From an uncultured Bacilli bacterium (GTDB lineage: Bacteria; Bacillota_I; Bacilli_A; RF39; UBA660), in assembly GCA_934130375.1 (NCBI GenBank), contig CAKOXW010000002.1:186001-250000 (forward strand): a stretch of DNA of 64,000 bases, in the 5' to 3' direction. The notes beneath the pieces were generated by a model. That model was not told the DNA's origin. It worked only from the letters and a program-made list of their open reading frames with translations, and did no database searches. Within the stretch, counting starts at the first letter, position 1. Each line of letters begins with the position of its first letter. Shown piece after piece: positions 56,704 through 64,000 of this stretch. A program made the position numbers and the translations under genes.

Positions 56704-57804
56704 CTACTTATTCCTCTTAATCATTATATTTTGAATTATTGTAAATGCACTTGTTGTTATCCAATAAATACATATTGCAGTTGATAAACTAAATGATGCG
56801 AATACAATAAATACTAACATAAAGTTATTCATAAATTTCATTTGTTTTGCAGTTTCTGCATTTCCCATATTAGCGTTCATACTACGGCTCATTGAGAAAT
56901 ATGTAACTAACGCTAAAATGACTGTTAAAATCAAATACCACCATTCACCATTTCTAAGTGCTATCATTGGAGTTATTCCTAAATGTAAACCTAAGAATTT
57001 TCCTTCAAATATTGCAGGTGTTCTATTAATTGCTTCTAAAAAAGCAAATAATAATGGAATTTGAATTATTGCAAATAAGCATGATGATAAAGGATTAATT
57101 TTATATTTTTGATATACCATCATTGTTTCTTGTGCTTTTTGCATTTGTGATTGTTGGTCTAATTTATTTTTATATTTTTTATTAATTCTGTCTATTTCTG
57201 GTTGTGCTTTACTAATTGAATCCGTTTGGGACAATGATTTCTTTGTAAGTGGCATAAGTAATGCCCTTATCAATATACTGATTATTACTAATGCAAGTCC
57301 ATAGTTATTAAATAAGGAACCTGTCTTTAATATAACCCATGCCAATGGTTTTACAAATAAACTAGCCCATAACCCTTCATATCCTGAAACTAATTTAAAA
57401 TTATTGCAATCTGGTAAAGATTGAATATCTACTCCATACTTTTCATATATTTCAATTACATCAGAATTAGTAGGTTTACATAATATGTTAGCAGTCAAAT
57501 TTTGACCAGTTTGATTTTTCTTTGCTTCTGTACATCTTGTTTCACAAGAATTTTTACAAGAATTAAATTCATTATCATATGAATTTATAAATTCATTTTC
57601 TTCATCATTTAATTCTTTTTTATCTTTAGAAATTAAATCATTGTATCTATTACTTAACGCATCACATTTTGAATTACAATCTGAACATATTACATCAGCA
57701 TTATAAGTAACAACTGTTTTACCATCTCTTAATGTCTTAGTACAACCACTTAATAAAAATACTACTAATAATATAGTTAATATCTTTGTTGTCTTTTTGT
57801 TCAT
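56704..57804 (-). CDS. yidC: Membrane insertase YidC/OxaA with Cys-rich extracytoplasmic insert
   Basis: YidC inserts membrane proteins alone or with Sec. The 366 residues start with a lipoprotein signal (LLVVFLLSGC, lipid Cys at 21). The Oxa1 core has about five TM helices from about residue 150, including LVIISILIRALLMPLTKKS with the conserved arginine in the groove. Between them, about residues 30-135 form an extra hydrophilic region with eight cysteines (CSDCNSKC, CKNSCETRC and two singles), not found in Bacillus SpoIIIJ/YqjG. Disulfides or metal binding outside the membrane are possible. It overlaps rnpA by 1 nt. Confidence 0.94.
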   Translation of the reverse strand: MNKKTTKILTILLVVFLLSGCTKTLRDGKTVVTYNADVICSDCNSKCDALSNRYNDLISKDKKELNDEENEFINSYDNEFNSCKNSCETRCTEAKKNQTGQNLTANILCKPTNSDVIEIYEKYGVDIQSLPDCNNFKLVSGYEGLWASLFVKPLAWVILKTGSLFNNYGLALVIISILIRALLMPLTKKSLSQTDSISKAQPEIDRINKKYKNKLDQQSQMQKAQETMMVYQKYKINPLSSCLFAIIQIPLLFAFLEAINRTPAIFEGKFLGLHLGITPMIALRNGEWWYLILTVILALVTYFSMSRSMNANMGNAETAKQMKFMNNFMLVFIVFASFSLSTAICIYWITTSAFTIIQNIMIKRNK

Positions 57805-58130
57805 TATTTCACCATCTCATTCATTAATTTAATGATATTATTTTTAATATCAGGATATTCACTAAATTTAAGTTTTGGTCTACTTATAATAACTACATCA
57901 TATCCATTAAAAGGAATTGGTGTGCTATCTATTATATTCTTAATTCTTCTTTTGTACTTATTTCTAGTAACTGCATTCCCTACTTTCTTTGATACACTTA
58001 TACCATATCTATTATAAGGAAAGGAATTTTTAAGAATATAAACAAAAAATAAATCTGAATAATACTTCTTCCCTTTTTTGATAATTTCATTAAATTCTAA
58101 ATTTTTCTTTACAATATTTATCTTCTTCAT
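57804..58130 (-). CDS. rnpA: Ribonuclease P protein component
   Basis: RnpA binds the tRNA 5' leader and RnpB RNA. The 108 residues show FFVYILKNSFPYNRYGISVSKKVGNAVTRNKYKRRIKNI with the RNR motif, and GYDVVIISRPK. The order rpmH-rnpA-yidC-jag is classical. rnpB itself is not in the window. Confidence 0.95.
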   Translation of the reverse strand: MKKINIVKKNLEFNEIIKKGKKYYSDLFFVYILKNSFPYNRYGISVSKKVGNAVTRNKYKRRIKNIIDSTPIPFNGYDVVIISRPKLKFSEYPDIKNNIIKLMNEMVK

Positions 58131-58172
58131 AATTTTCTCCTGATAAGAAAAAAGACAGATTAAAAATTGTAA

Positions 58173-58301
58173 CTATTTACTTAATTTTTTTCTACCTTTT
58201 TGTCTTCTATTCTTTAAAATACCTGTGCCAGCTTCTTTTCTAGCAAAAAAACCATGATCTTTTTTAGCTTTTTTAGTATTTGGTTGATAAGTTCTTAACA
58301 T
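58173..58301 (-). CDS. rpmH: Ribosomal protein L34
   Basis: The 42-residue basic protein runs [20 protein letters not shown], then [22 protein letters not shown]. It matches the L34 pattern xRTYQPxxxxxxxxHGFxxR...GxxxxxxRRxKGRxxLxx. GAGGTGAG lies 7 nt before the ATG. It is the first gene of the leftward operon next to oriC. Confidence 0.96.
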   Translation of the reverse strand: MLRTYQPNTKKAKKDHGFFARKEAGTGILKNRRQKGRKKLSK

Positions 58302-58330
58302 TTTTCTCACCTCGGTCTTTCTCATATAAC

Positions 58331-58359
58331 ATTATATAGATAAAGGCATTGATTGTCAA
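58331..58359 (-). promoter_or_regulatory. rpmH operon promoter
   Basis: A perfect TTGACA (58354-58359) and TATAAT (58331-58336) are 17 bp apart on the minus strand, the strongest promoter seen in the window. Confidence 0.92.
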
Positions 58360-58419
58360 TTTAATTTTAATAAAATAAGCACATTTTGCTTTTTTGTAGA
58401 TATATTTTGTATTTACAAC

Positions 58420-58628
58420 TTATCCACAGTGGAAAATATATATTTTTCCTATATAATTATTGAATATATAATTATACACAATAAATCACATTGCGAAGTA
58501 ATTGTTAATAATCTACTCACAACCTTTAATTTTGTGGATAATGTGGATAAATGCCTTAAATATCAATAAATAAGGCATATTTGATTTTTTACTCTGTGGA
58601 TAACTTTGTGAATTATCAATTATACACC
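58420..58628. other. oriC: Origin of replication, upstream DnaA-box cluster
   Basis: DnaA boxes (TTATNCACA) lie at 58420-58428 (+, TTATCCACA), 58472-58480 (+, TTATACACA), 58533-58541 and 58542-58550 (-, two abutting copies), and 58595-58603 (-). A one-mismatch box is at 58620-58628. They occupy the 399-nt gene-free stretch between rpmH and dnaA, at the point where gene orientation flips from - to +. This corresponds to the upstream half of a bipartite Bacillus-type oriC. Confidence 0.92.
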
Positions 58629-58636
58629 TTTTTTTA

Positions 58637-58665
58637 TTGTAATTTTTGCAAAAAATATGTACAAT
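58637..58665 (+). promoter_or_regulatory. dnaA promoter
   Basis: TTGTAA (58637-58642) and TACAAT (58660-58665) are 17 bp apart, directly downstream of the DnaA boxes, so DnaA autoregulation is likely. Confidence 0.75.
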
Positions 58666-58700
58666 ATAGATGTATCTATGTAGTAGTGGGAAGTGATGGT

Positions 58701-60047
58701 ATGAATGAGAATCAGTTATGGAATAAATTTTTAGAAGAAATAAAGGATAAAATGTCTCCAATTTCATTTGAAACTTGGTTCAAAGATACATACTTATATA
58801 AAATTGAAAATAATAAAGCAATCGTTATAGTACCAATGCAACTACATAAAAAGAACCTTAAAGAAAATTATAAAGATTTAATTAGTGAAATATTCAATAA
58901 TATAACGGGAACTAACTTTGAATTTGAGTTTTTAATGGAAGATGAAATTAAAAAGAATGAACCAGTTCATACTATTGAACAAGGTGTACCTTATAATAAT
59001 CCAGAGCAAGCAAATTTGAAACCTAATTACACTTTTGAAAATTTTGTAGTAGGTACTTCTAATAGATTTGCGTATACCGCCGCAGTAGCAGTTGCTGAAA
59101 ATCCAGGTAAAGCTTACAATCCTTTATTCTTATATGGAAGCAGTGGACTTGGAAAAACACATTTAATGCAAGCAATAGGTCATAAGATTATAAAAGAAAG
59201 TAATAAAAAAGTATTATATGTACCAAGTGAAAAGTTTAAATCTGATTTTATTAGTATAAATAGAAAAAGTGATAATAATTTTGAAAATATTGAATATTTT
59301 AAAAAGAAATATAGAGACTTAGATGTATTAATAATAGATGATATACAGTTTTTATCAACAGCAACTCAAACACAGCAAGAGTTTTTCCACACATTTAATG
59401 AATTGCATGAAGAAGGAAAACAAATCATTATATCATCTGATAGGTCACCTGAGGATTTAAAATTACTAGAAGAAAGATTAAGAACAAGATTTAGTTGGGG
59501 ATTATCGGTTAATATTTATCCACCTGATTATGATTTAAGAATGCAAATACTTAAAAAGAAGTTATCTTTATATGAACTAGCAAGACCAATTGATGAAGAA
59601 GTACTTGAGTTTATAGCAAATAATTGTACTGCTGATGTTAGAAAACTAGAAGGTGCCCTAAATAGGTTATTTGCGTATTCTACAATGTTAAATATAAGTC
59701 ACATTAACCTTGATGTTGCTACTGAAGCACTAAAAGGGCAATTAAATACGTGTGGATATATTAAGAATAATATTCAAAAAATACAAACGATTGTTGCTGA
59801 CTATTATAATATTACAACTGAAGATTTAAAATCTAAGAAAAGAACTGCTAAGGTAGCGTATCCTAGACAAATTGCTATGTATTTATCTAGAGTATCAACT
59901 GATGAGTCTTTAACACGCATTGGACTGGAATTTGGTGGTAAAGACCACACAACAATAATGCATGCGATAGATAAAATTTCTAAGGATATGAAAGAAGATA
60001 AGAACTTGGAAACAGTTATTAACAATTTAAAATCTAAAATAGGATAG
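58701..60047 (+). CDS. dnaA: Chromosomal replication initiator DnaA
   Basis: The start is at MNENQLWNKFLEEIKDKMSPISFETWF (448 residues). A longer frame runs back through DnaA boxes and is rejected. Domain I is about residues 1-80 and a linker follows. Domain III AAA+ has FLYGSSGLGKTHLMQAIGH near 145, VLIIDDIQFLS, and the arginine-finger region EERLRTRFSWGL. Domain IV has the signature GGKDHTTIMHAIDKI near 410. DnaA boxes lie on both sides of the gene. Confidence 0.98.
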   Translation: MNENQLWNKFLEEIKDKMSPISFETWFKDTYLYKIENNKAIVIVPMQLHKKNLKENYKDLISEIFNNITGTNFEFEFLMEDEIKKNEPVHTIEQGVPYNNPEQANLKPNYTFENFVVGTSNRFAYTAAVAVAENPGKAYNPLFLYGSSGLGKTHLMQAIGHKIIKESNKKVLYVPSEKFKSDFISINRKSDNNFENIEYFKKKYRDLDVLIIDDIQFLSTATQTQQEFFHTFNELHEEGKQIIISSDRSPEDLKLLEERLRTRFSWGLSVNIYPPDYDLRMQILKKKLSLYELARPIDEEVLEFIANNCTADVRKLEGALNRLFAYSTMLNISHINLDVATEALKGQLNTCGYIKNNIQKIQTIVADYYNITTEDLKSKKRTAKVAYPRQIAMYLSRVSTDESLTRIGLEFGGKDHTTIMHAIDKISKDMKEDKNLETVINNLKSKIG

Positions 60048-60147
60048 TTATCCACAGAGTAAATTTCCGTGTAATACAAGAAAATGTTAACTTATCCACA
60101 TAATTCGCACTAATAATATTAATAATATAATAATAAATAAAAAAATA
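60048..60147. other. oriC downstream part: DnaA boxes and DNA unwinding element
   Basis: Two TTATCCACA boxes (60048-60056, 60092-60100) follow the dnaA stop codon. After the second, a short GC patch (ttcgcac) leads into a run of TAA/TAT triplets (60110-60147). This reproduces the order box, GC cluster, DnaA-trio and AT-rich unwinding region known from Bacillus between dnaA and dnaN. It is the likely strand-opening site. Confidence 0.85.
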
Positions 60148-60159
60148 ATGGAGGTTTTT

Positions 60160-61278
60160 ATGAAATTAAATATAAAAAAAGAAGTACTAAATGAAAAATT
60201 GAATATTGTATCAAAGGCAATATCAAGTAAAAATATTATACCTGTTTTAAGTGGTATAAAAATGGATTTAAAAAATGAAGGATTATTCTTAACAGCATCA
60301 AATGATGAAATAGCAATTGAGACCTTTATTGATAGTAATAATATAGTATCTATAGATGAGATAGGTTCTATAGTCGTACCCGGTAAATATTTCTTAGAAA
60401 TAATAAGAAAAATTGAAGATGAAACTGTATATATAGAAACAGATGGTTTAAATACTTTAATAACTACTAAAAGAGGTGAATACTCATTAAATGGTATGAG
60501 TGCTACTGAGTTTCCTAATATTAAGTTAGAAATGGTTAAAAATCCTATAATAATTAATGAAAAAATTATTAAAAATATAGTTAGTCAAACTAGTTTTGCA
60601 GTATCTACTCAAGAATCAAGGCCAGTACTAACAGGTATTAATTTTAAAATAGAGAATAGTACTATGGAGTGTGTAGCAACAGATTCTTATAGACTTGCTA
60701 AGAAGATTATTACTTTGGATAAAGATGTTGAAAATAAGATTAATATAGTAATACCTGGTAGAAATTTAGTTGAATTAACAAAGTTATTAACAGATGATGA
60801 GAAGTTTGTTGAAATGCATGTTTTTTCTAATAATGTATTGTTTAAAAGTAAAGATATGTTATTTCAGTCTAGATTATTAAATAATTCTTATCCTGATTTA
60901 TCTAAATTAATACCAGATGAATATGAACTTGTATTAAAATTAAATTTAGTAGAGTTTTATAATACAATAGATAGAGTATCTTTACTAACATCTGAGAAAG
61001 ATAAGAACCAAGTTAAGATGGAAATTAATAGTGATGATATAGTATTAAGTTCTACTTCACAAGAAATAGGTAAAATTGAGGAAACTATGCATGTATCTAA
61101 GTCTGCAGATAAGAATATGGTAATCGCATTTTCTTCTAAGTATATGATGGATGCTTTAAGAACTTTGAAATGTGATGAAGTTGAGATTAAATTAAATAGT
61201 GAGATTAAACCTATTATAATAAAGAATTCAGAAGATGATAATTTAATTCAAATTGTAGTTCCTATAAAAACATTTTAA
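60160..61278 (+). CDS. dnaN: DNA polymerase III beta sliding clamp
   Basis: The 372 residues start at MKLNIKKEVLNEKLN, since TGGAGG lies 6 nt upstream. An in-frame start four codons earlier overlaps that SD. Three clamp domains are visible by pattern. The family segments KNIIPVLSGIKMDL, FAVSTQESRPVLTGI and the C-terminal IVVPIKTF are present. Confidence 0.97.
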   Translation: MKLNIKKEVLNEKLNIVSKAISSKNIIPVLSGIKMDLKNEGLFLTASNDEIAIETFIDSNNIVSIDEIGSIVVPGKYFLEIIRKIEDETVYIETDGLNTLITTKRGEYSLNGMSATEFPNIKLEMVKNPIIINEKIIKNIVSQTSFAVSTQESRPVLTGINFKIENSTMECVATDSYRLAKKIITLDKDVENKINIVIPGRNLVELTKLLTDDEKFVEMHVFSNNVLFKSKDMLFQSRLLNNSYPDLSKLIPDEYELVLKLNLVEFYNTIDRVSLLTSEKDKNQVKMEINSDDIVLSSTSQEIGKIEETMHVSKSADKNMVIAFSSKYMMDALRTLKCDEVEIKLNSEIKPIIIKNSEDDNLIQIVVPIKTF

Positions 61279-61304
61279 AAATAGTGTAAAAAACTATTTT
61301 TTTT
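61277..61304 (+). terminator. Terminator of dnaA-dnaN
   Basis: A 7-bp stem AAATAGT/ACTATTT directly at the dnaN stop is followed by a run of Ts. Confidence 0.8.
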
Positions 61305-61308
61305 GTGC

Positions 61309-61314
61309 TATAAT
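61309..61314 (+). promoter_or_regulatory. -10 of the mnmG-rsmG promoter
   Basis: A perfect TATAAT begins 4 nt after the dnaN terminator T tract. The -35 region lies within the terminator hairpin and is weak. Confidence 0.55.
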
Positions 61315-61342
61315 ACCTACGAAAACGAAGGAAAGTGATGTT

Positions 61343-63151
61343 ATGGATTATGAAATTATTGTAGTAGGTGGAGGTCATGCTGGTTGTGAGGCAGCTTTAG
61401 CGGCATCTAAAAGACATAAAACTTTATTGGTAACTGGAAGTATTAGTAATATAGCAACTATGCCTTGTAATCCATCTATAGGTGGATCTGCAAAAGGAAT
61501 AGTAGTAAGAGAAATAGATGCTCTTGGTGGATATATGGGTAAATGTGCTGATAAAACTTTATTGCAACAAAAGATGCTTAATAAATCTAAAGGTCCTGCA
61601 GTAAAATCTCTAAGGTGTCAAGCAGATAAAGTAACTTATCCACAGGAAATGTTAAGGCATTTAAAAGAACAAGAAAATCTTACTATTAAAGAAGGTATGG
61701 TTGAAGATTTAATTGTAGATAATAATGTAGTAGGTGGTATAGTATTAGATACTAATGAGAAAATCACATCATCTATAGTTATTTTAACAACTGGTACTTA
61801 TTTAAAAAGTGATATATTAATAGGTAATACAAGAACTAGTAGTGGTCCTAGTAATCAAAAAAATTCTAAGCATTTAAGTGATAAATTAAGAGATTATGGT
61901 CTTAATATTTTAAGATTAAAAACGGGTACTCCTCAAAGAATTGATAGAAGCACAATAGATTTTTCTAAGACTAAAAGAGAAGATGGAGATATAGAACCAT
62001 ATACATTTTCTTTTGATAATGAAATATATTATGATGTTAATAATCAAGAACCTTGTCATTTAATATATACAACTAGTGAAACTAAGAAAATAATTTTAGA
62101 TAATTTAAATAAATCTAGTATGTATGGAGGATTAAATGATATTAAGGGTGTTGGTCCTAGATATTGTCCTTCAATTGAGGATAAAATGGTTAGATTTAAA
62201 GATAAGGAATATCATCAATTATTTTTAGAGCCTGAAAGTAAATATTATGATGATATATATTTACAAGGTTTTTCTACTAGTATGCCATATGATATACAAG
62301 AGAAAATGGTTCATTCACTACCAGGACTTGAGCATGCTAAGATAAAAAAATATGCATATGCTATTGAATATGATGCTATTTATCCAACTCAAATAAATGC
62401 ATCTCTTGAAACAAAGGTTATTAAAAATTTATTTACTGCTGGACAAATTAATGGAACTAGTGGTTATGAAGAGGCTGCTTGTCAAGGTTTAATGGCTGGT
62501 ATAAATGCAGTATTAAAATTAGAAGGAAAAGAGCCATTAGTTTTAAAAAGAGATGAAGCATATATTGGTGTATTAATTGATGATTTAGTTACTAAGGGTA
62601 CTAAAGAACCATATAGATTGTTAACTAGTAGAGCTGAGTATAGATTATTATTAAGACATGATAATGCTGATTTAAGACTTACTGAGTATGGTCATAAAGT
62701 AGGTATGATTAGTGCTGATAGGTATAATAAATTTATTGAAAAGAAAAATAATATAGAGCATTTATCTGAATATTTAAAAACATTAAAAATTGATAAAGTA
62801 GACGGAGTAACTTATATAAAGAGACCTGAAAATACAATATTTAATATAGAAAATTTACTTGATAAGAAGTATACTACTGAGGAATTAGAGCAGGTAGAAA
62901 TTATATTAAAGTATGAAGGTTATATAAAGAAAATTAAAAAAGAAGCAGAAAGAATGCAGAAACTTGAATATAAGAAAATTCCTGAGGATATTGATTATGA
63001 TAAAATTATAAATATTGCTAGTGAAGCAAGACAAAAGTTAAAAGAGGTAAGACCAACTTCTTTAGGTCAAGCAATGAGAATAAGTGGTGTTAATCCAAGT
63101 GATATATCTATTTTAACTGTTTATATGAAGAGGTATTTTAAAAATGAATGA
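61343..63151 (+). CDS. mnmG: tRNA uridine 5-carboxymethylaminomethyl modification enzyme MnmG (GidA)
   Basis: This is the FAD-dependent partner of MnmE, 602 residues. The FAD loop is VVGGGHAGCEAALAA at the N-terminus, followed by ATMPCNPSIGGSAKG and TGTYLKSDILIGNTRTSSGP. The C-terminal MnmE-binding segment is RPTSLGQAMRISGVNPSDISIL. It is slightly shorter than E. coli GidA (629). The stop overlaps rsmG by 8 nt. Confidence 0.97.
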   Translation: MDYEIIVVGGGHAGCEAALAASKRHKTLLVTGSISNIATMPCNPSIGGSAKGIVVREIDALGGYMGKCADKTLLQQKMLNKSKGPAVKSLRCQADKVTYPQEMLRHLKEQENLTIKEGMVEDLIVDNNVVGGIVLDTNEKITSSIVILTTGTYLKSDILIGNTRTSSGPSNQKNSKHLSDKLRDYGLNILRLKTGTPQRIDRSTIDFSKTKREDGDIEPYTFSFDNEIYYDVNNQEPCHLIYTTSETKKIILDNLNKSSMYGGLNDIKGVGPRYCPSIEDKMVRFKDKEYHQLFLEPESKYYDDIYLQGFSTSMPYDIQEKMVHSLPGLEHAKIKKYAYAIEYDAIYPTQINASLETKVIKNLFTAGQINGTSGYEEAACQGLMAGINAVLKLEGKEPLVLKRDEAYIGVLIDDLVTKGTKEPYRLLTSRAEYRLLLRHDNADLRLTEYGHKVGMISADRYNKFIEKKNNIEHLSEYLKTLKIDKVDGVTYIKRPENTIFNIENLLDKKYTTEELEQVEIILKYEGYIKKIKKEAERMQKLEYKKIPEDIDYDKIINIASEARQKLKEVRPTSLGQAMRISGVNPSDISILTVYMKRYFKNE

Positions 63152-63848
63152 TAAAGAATTTAAAGAGGAATTAAGTAAATTAGGAATAGTGTTAACAAGT
63201 ACTCAAGAAAATCAATTAGAAATGTACTATAATTTATTAATTGAGTGGAATAATAAGATGAATTTAACTGGTATTACAGATAGAAATAGTGTTTATTTAA
63301 AGCATTTTTATGATTGTATTACATTAATTAAAGCAATTGATTTAACTAAAAATTTAAAAATAGTAGATGTTGGTGCGGGTGCTGGATTTCCAGGATTAGT
63401 ATTAAAAATAGTATTTCCTAATTTAAATGTAGTATTAGTTGATGCTCTTAATAAAAGAATTAATTTTTTAAATCACGTTATAGAAAGTTTAAAACTAGAA
63501 AATATAGAAGCAATACATGATAGAATAGAGAATTATGCTAAAAATAACCTTGAAGTTTTTGACTTAGTAACATGTAGAGCAGTTGCTAAATTAAATATTA
63601 TTAGTGAACTTTGTTTACCACTTGCAAAAGTAAATGGGTATTTTATACCTATGAAAGCAACTATTGAAGATGAAATAAGTGATACAAAGTATTTGGAAGT
63701 ATTAAAGTCTAAGGTTGAGAGTGTAATTACATTTAATTTACCAATAGAAAATAGTGTTAGGAATTTAATTGTTATAAAAAAATATGGAAGTATTGATAAG
63801 AAATATCCTAGACAATATGATAAAATTATAAAAAATCCGTTAAAATGA
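63144..63848 (+). CDS. rsmG: 16S rRNA m7G527 methyltransferase RsmG (GidB)
   Basis: The 234 residues have NLTGITDRNSVYLKHFYDCI, the SAM motif IVDVGAGAGFPGLVLKIVFP near 73, VVLVDALNKRINFLN and CRAVAKLNIISELCLP. Loss of RsmG gives low-level streptomycin resistance in other bacteria. It ends with TGA, confirming UGA as stop. It is coupled to mnmG. Confidence 0.96.
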   Translation: MNDKEFKEELSKLGIVLTSTQENQLEMYYNLLIEWNNKMNLTGITDRNSVYLKHFYDCITLIKAIDLTKNLKIVDVGAGAGFPGLVLKIVFPNLNVVLVDALNKRINFLNHVIESLKLENIEAIHDRIENYAKNNLEVFDLVTCRAVAKLNIISELCLPLAKVNGYFIPMKATIEDEISDTKYLEVLKSKVESVITFNLPIENSVRNLIVIKKYGSIDKKYPRQYDKIIKNPLK

Positions 63849-63866
63849 CAAAAAGTCATTTTTTTT
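63842..63866 (+). terminator. Terminator of mnmG-rsmG
   Basis: An 8-bp stem AAAATGAC/GTCATTTT with a 5-nt loop overlaps the rsmG stop, with a T tract. Confidence 0.85.
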
Positions 63867-63869
63867 ATA

Positions 63870-63898
63870 TTGCAATTTGTTTAAAAATTTAGTATCAT
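63870..63898 (+). promoter_or_regulatory. Promoter of the noc/parB gene
   Basis: TTGCAA (63870-63875) and TATCAT (63893-63898) are 17 bp apart, behind the rsmG terminator. Confidence 0.6.
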
Positions 63899-63926
63899 AA
63901 ATATGAGAATAAAGGTGGGATTGTTT

Positions 63927-64000
63927 ATGAACCAAAATAATAATAGAGAAGTAGTGGAAATATCTGTTGAGGATATTATTCCAAATAGATTTCAACCAAG
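63927..64000 (+). CDS. noc: ParB-family protein, Noc-like (3' truncated by window end)
   Basis: Only 24 codons are visible: MNQNNNREVVEISVEDIIPN then RFQP and a partial codon. EIxVxDIIPNRFQPR is the start of the ParB/Noc CTPase domain. NRFQPR with the preceding VPN/IPN is closer to B. subtilis Noc (IVPNRFQPR) than to Spo0J (LRPNPYQPR). The place after rsmG is also that of noc. AAGGTGG lies about 8 nt upstream. The membrane-targeting amphipathic helix expected at the extreme N-terminus of Noc is not evident in this short tail. Spo0J cannot be excluded without the rest. Confidence 0.75.
   Translation, partial: MNQNNNREVVEISVEDIIPNRFQP

Noticed and set aside
58581..58700. 40-codon N-terminal extension of DnaA
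   Set aside because: It would translate a DnaA box and the promoter. The family N-terminus begins at MNENQLW, which has an SD.
58513..58767. 84-codon minus-strand ORF across the dnaA start
   Set aside because: It covers DnaA boxes, the dnaA promoter and the dnaA N-terminus, with no SD or plausible product.

Overview
The window is a 64 kb origin-proximal stretch of a very AT-rich bacterial chromosome carrying almost only conserved core genes. UGA is read as stop (for example rsmG) and Trp is UGG, so this is not a UGA-recoding mollicute. FemAB, a 3D-domain wall protein, DivIC and FtsH point to a walled cell. yabG, yabP, yabQ, spoVT, spoVG, bofA and a SigH-type sigma factor point to a sporulating ancestry or ability. 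A Noc-like ParB homologue with Noc-type DNA sites points to Bacilli. My inference is an uncultured gut-type member of Bacilli (Erysipelotrichia/RF39-like). The species cannot be named from this sequence alone.

Layout. The origin lies at about 58.4-60.15 kb: DnaA boxes flank dnaA on both sides, and an AT-rich TAA-repeat unwinding region lies just before dnaN. To the right on the + strand are dnaA, dnaN, mnmG, rsmG and the first codons of a noc/parB gene cut by the window end. To the left nearly everything is on the - strand, co-oriented with replication: rpmH-rnpA-yidC-jag, mnmE-recF, gyrB-gyrA, a parS/NBS array with the SRP RNA inside it, tadA-dnaX-ebfC-recR-bofA-holB-ricT-trmN6-rsmI-pth-mfd-spoVT, and a T-box-controlled metG. 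Next come tatD, a 3D protein, rsmA-yabG-veg-spoVG-yabP-yabQ-divIC, mrnC-rlmB-sigH-secE-nusG, rplK-rplA-rplJ-(DUF1653)-rplL, rpoB-rpoC, a CIRCE-controlled clpB, a two-gene metallophosphoesterase operon, tilS-ftsH, a 42-residue-repeat protein, and the str operon rpsL-rpsG-fusA-tuf. Only a FemAB-type gene and a radical SAM gene at the left end lie on + away from the origin. No tRNA, rRNA, IS element, prophage or CRISPR was seen.

The most striking structure is between gyrA and tadA (48025-48945). Seven parS sites (TGTTYCACGTGAAACA) strictly alternate with six Noc-binding-site palindromes (TATTTCCCGGGAAATA) in a 117-bp tandem repeat, and an SRP (4.5S-type) RNA gene splits the array. In Bacillus subtilis parS and NBS are separate, dispersed sites read by Spo0J and Noc. 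Here they form one composite locus about 10 kb from oriC, which suggests co-loading of the segregation and nucleoid-occlusion CTPases at one place.

Other points of interest are: gene order around oriC explained by a single origin-spanning inversion; a 28-nt sequence repeated right behind operon terminators; a DUF1653 gene wedged between rplJ and rplL; a tandem pair of HTH-metallophosphoesterases of which one looks catalytically dead; a Cys-rich lipoprotein YidC; an N-domain-less ClpB; and RpoB with Asn at the rifampicin position 526.
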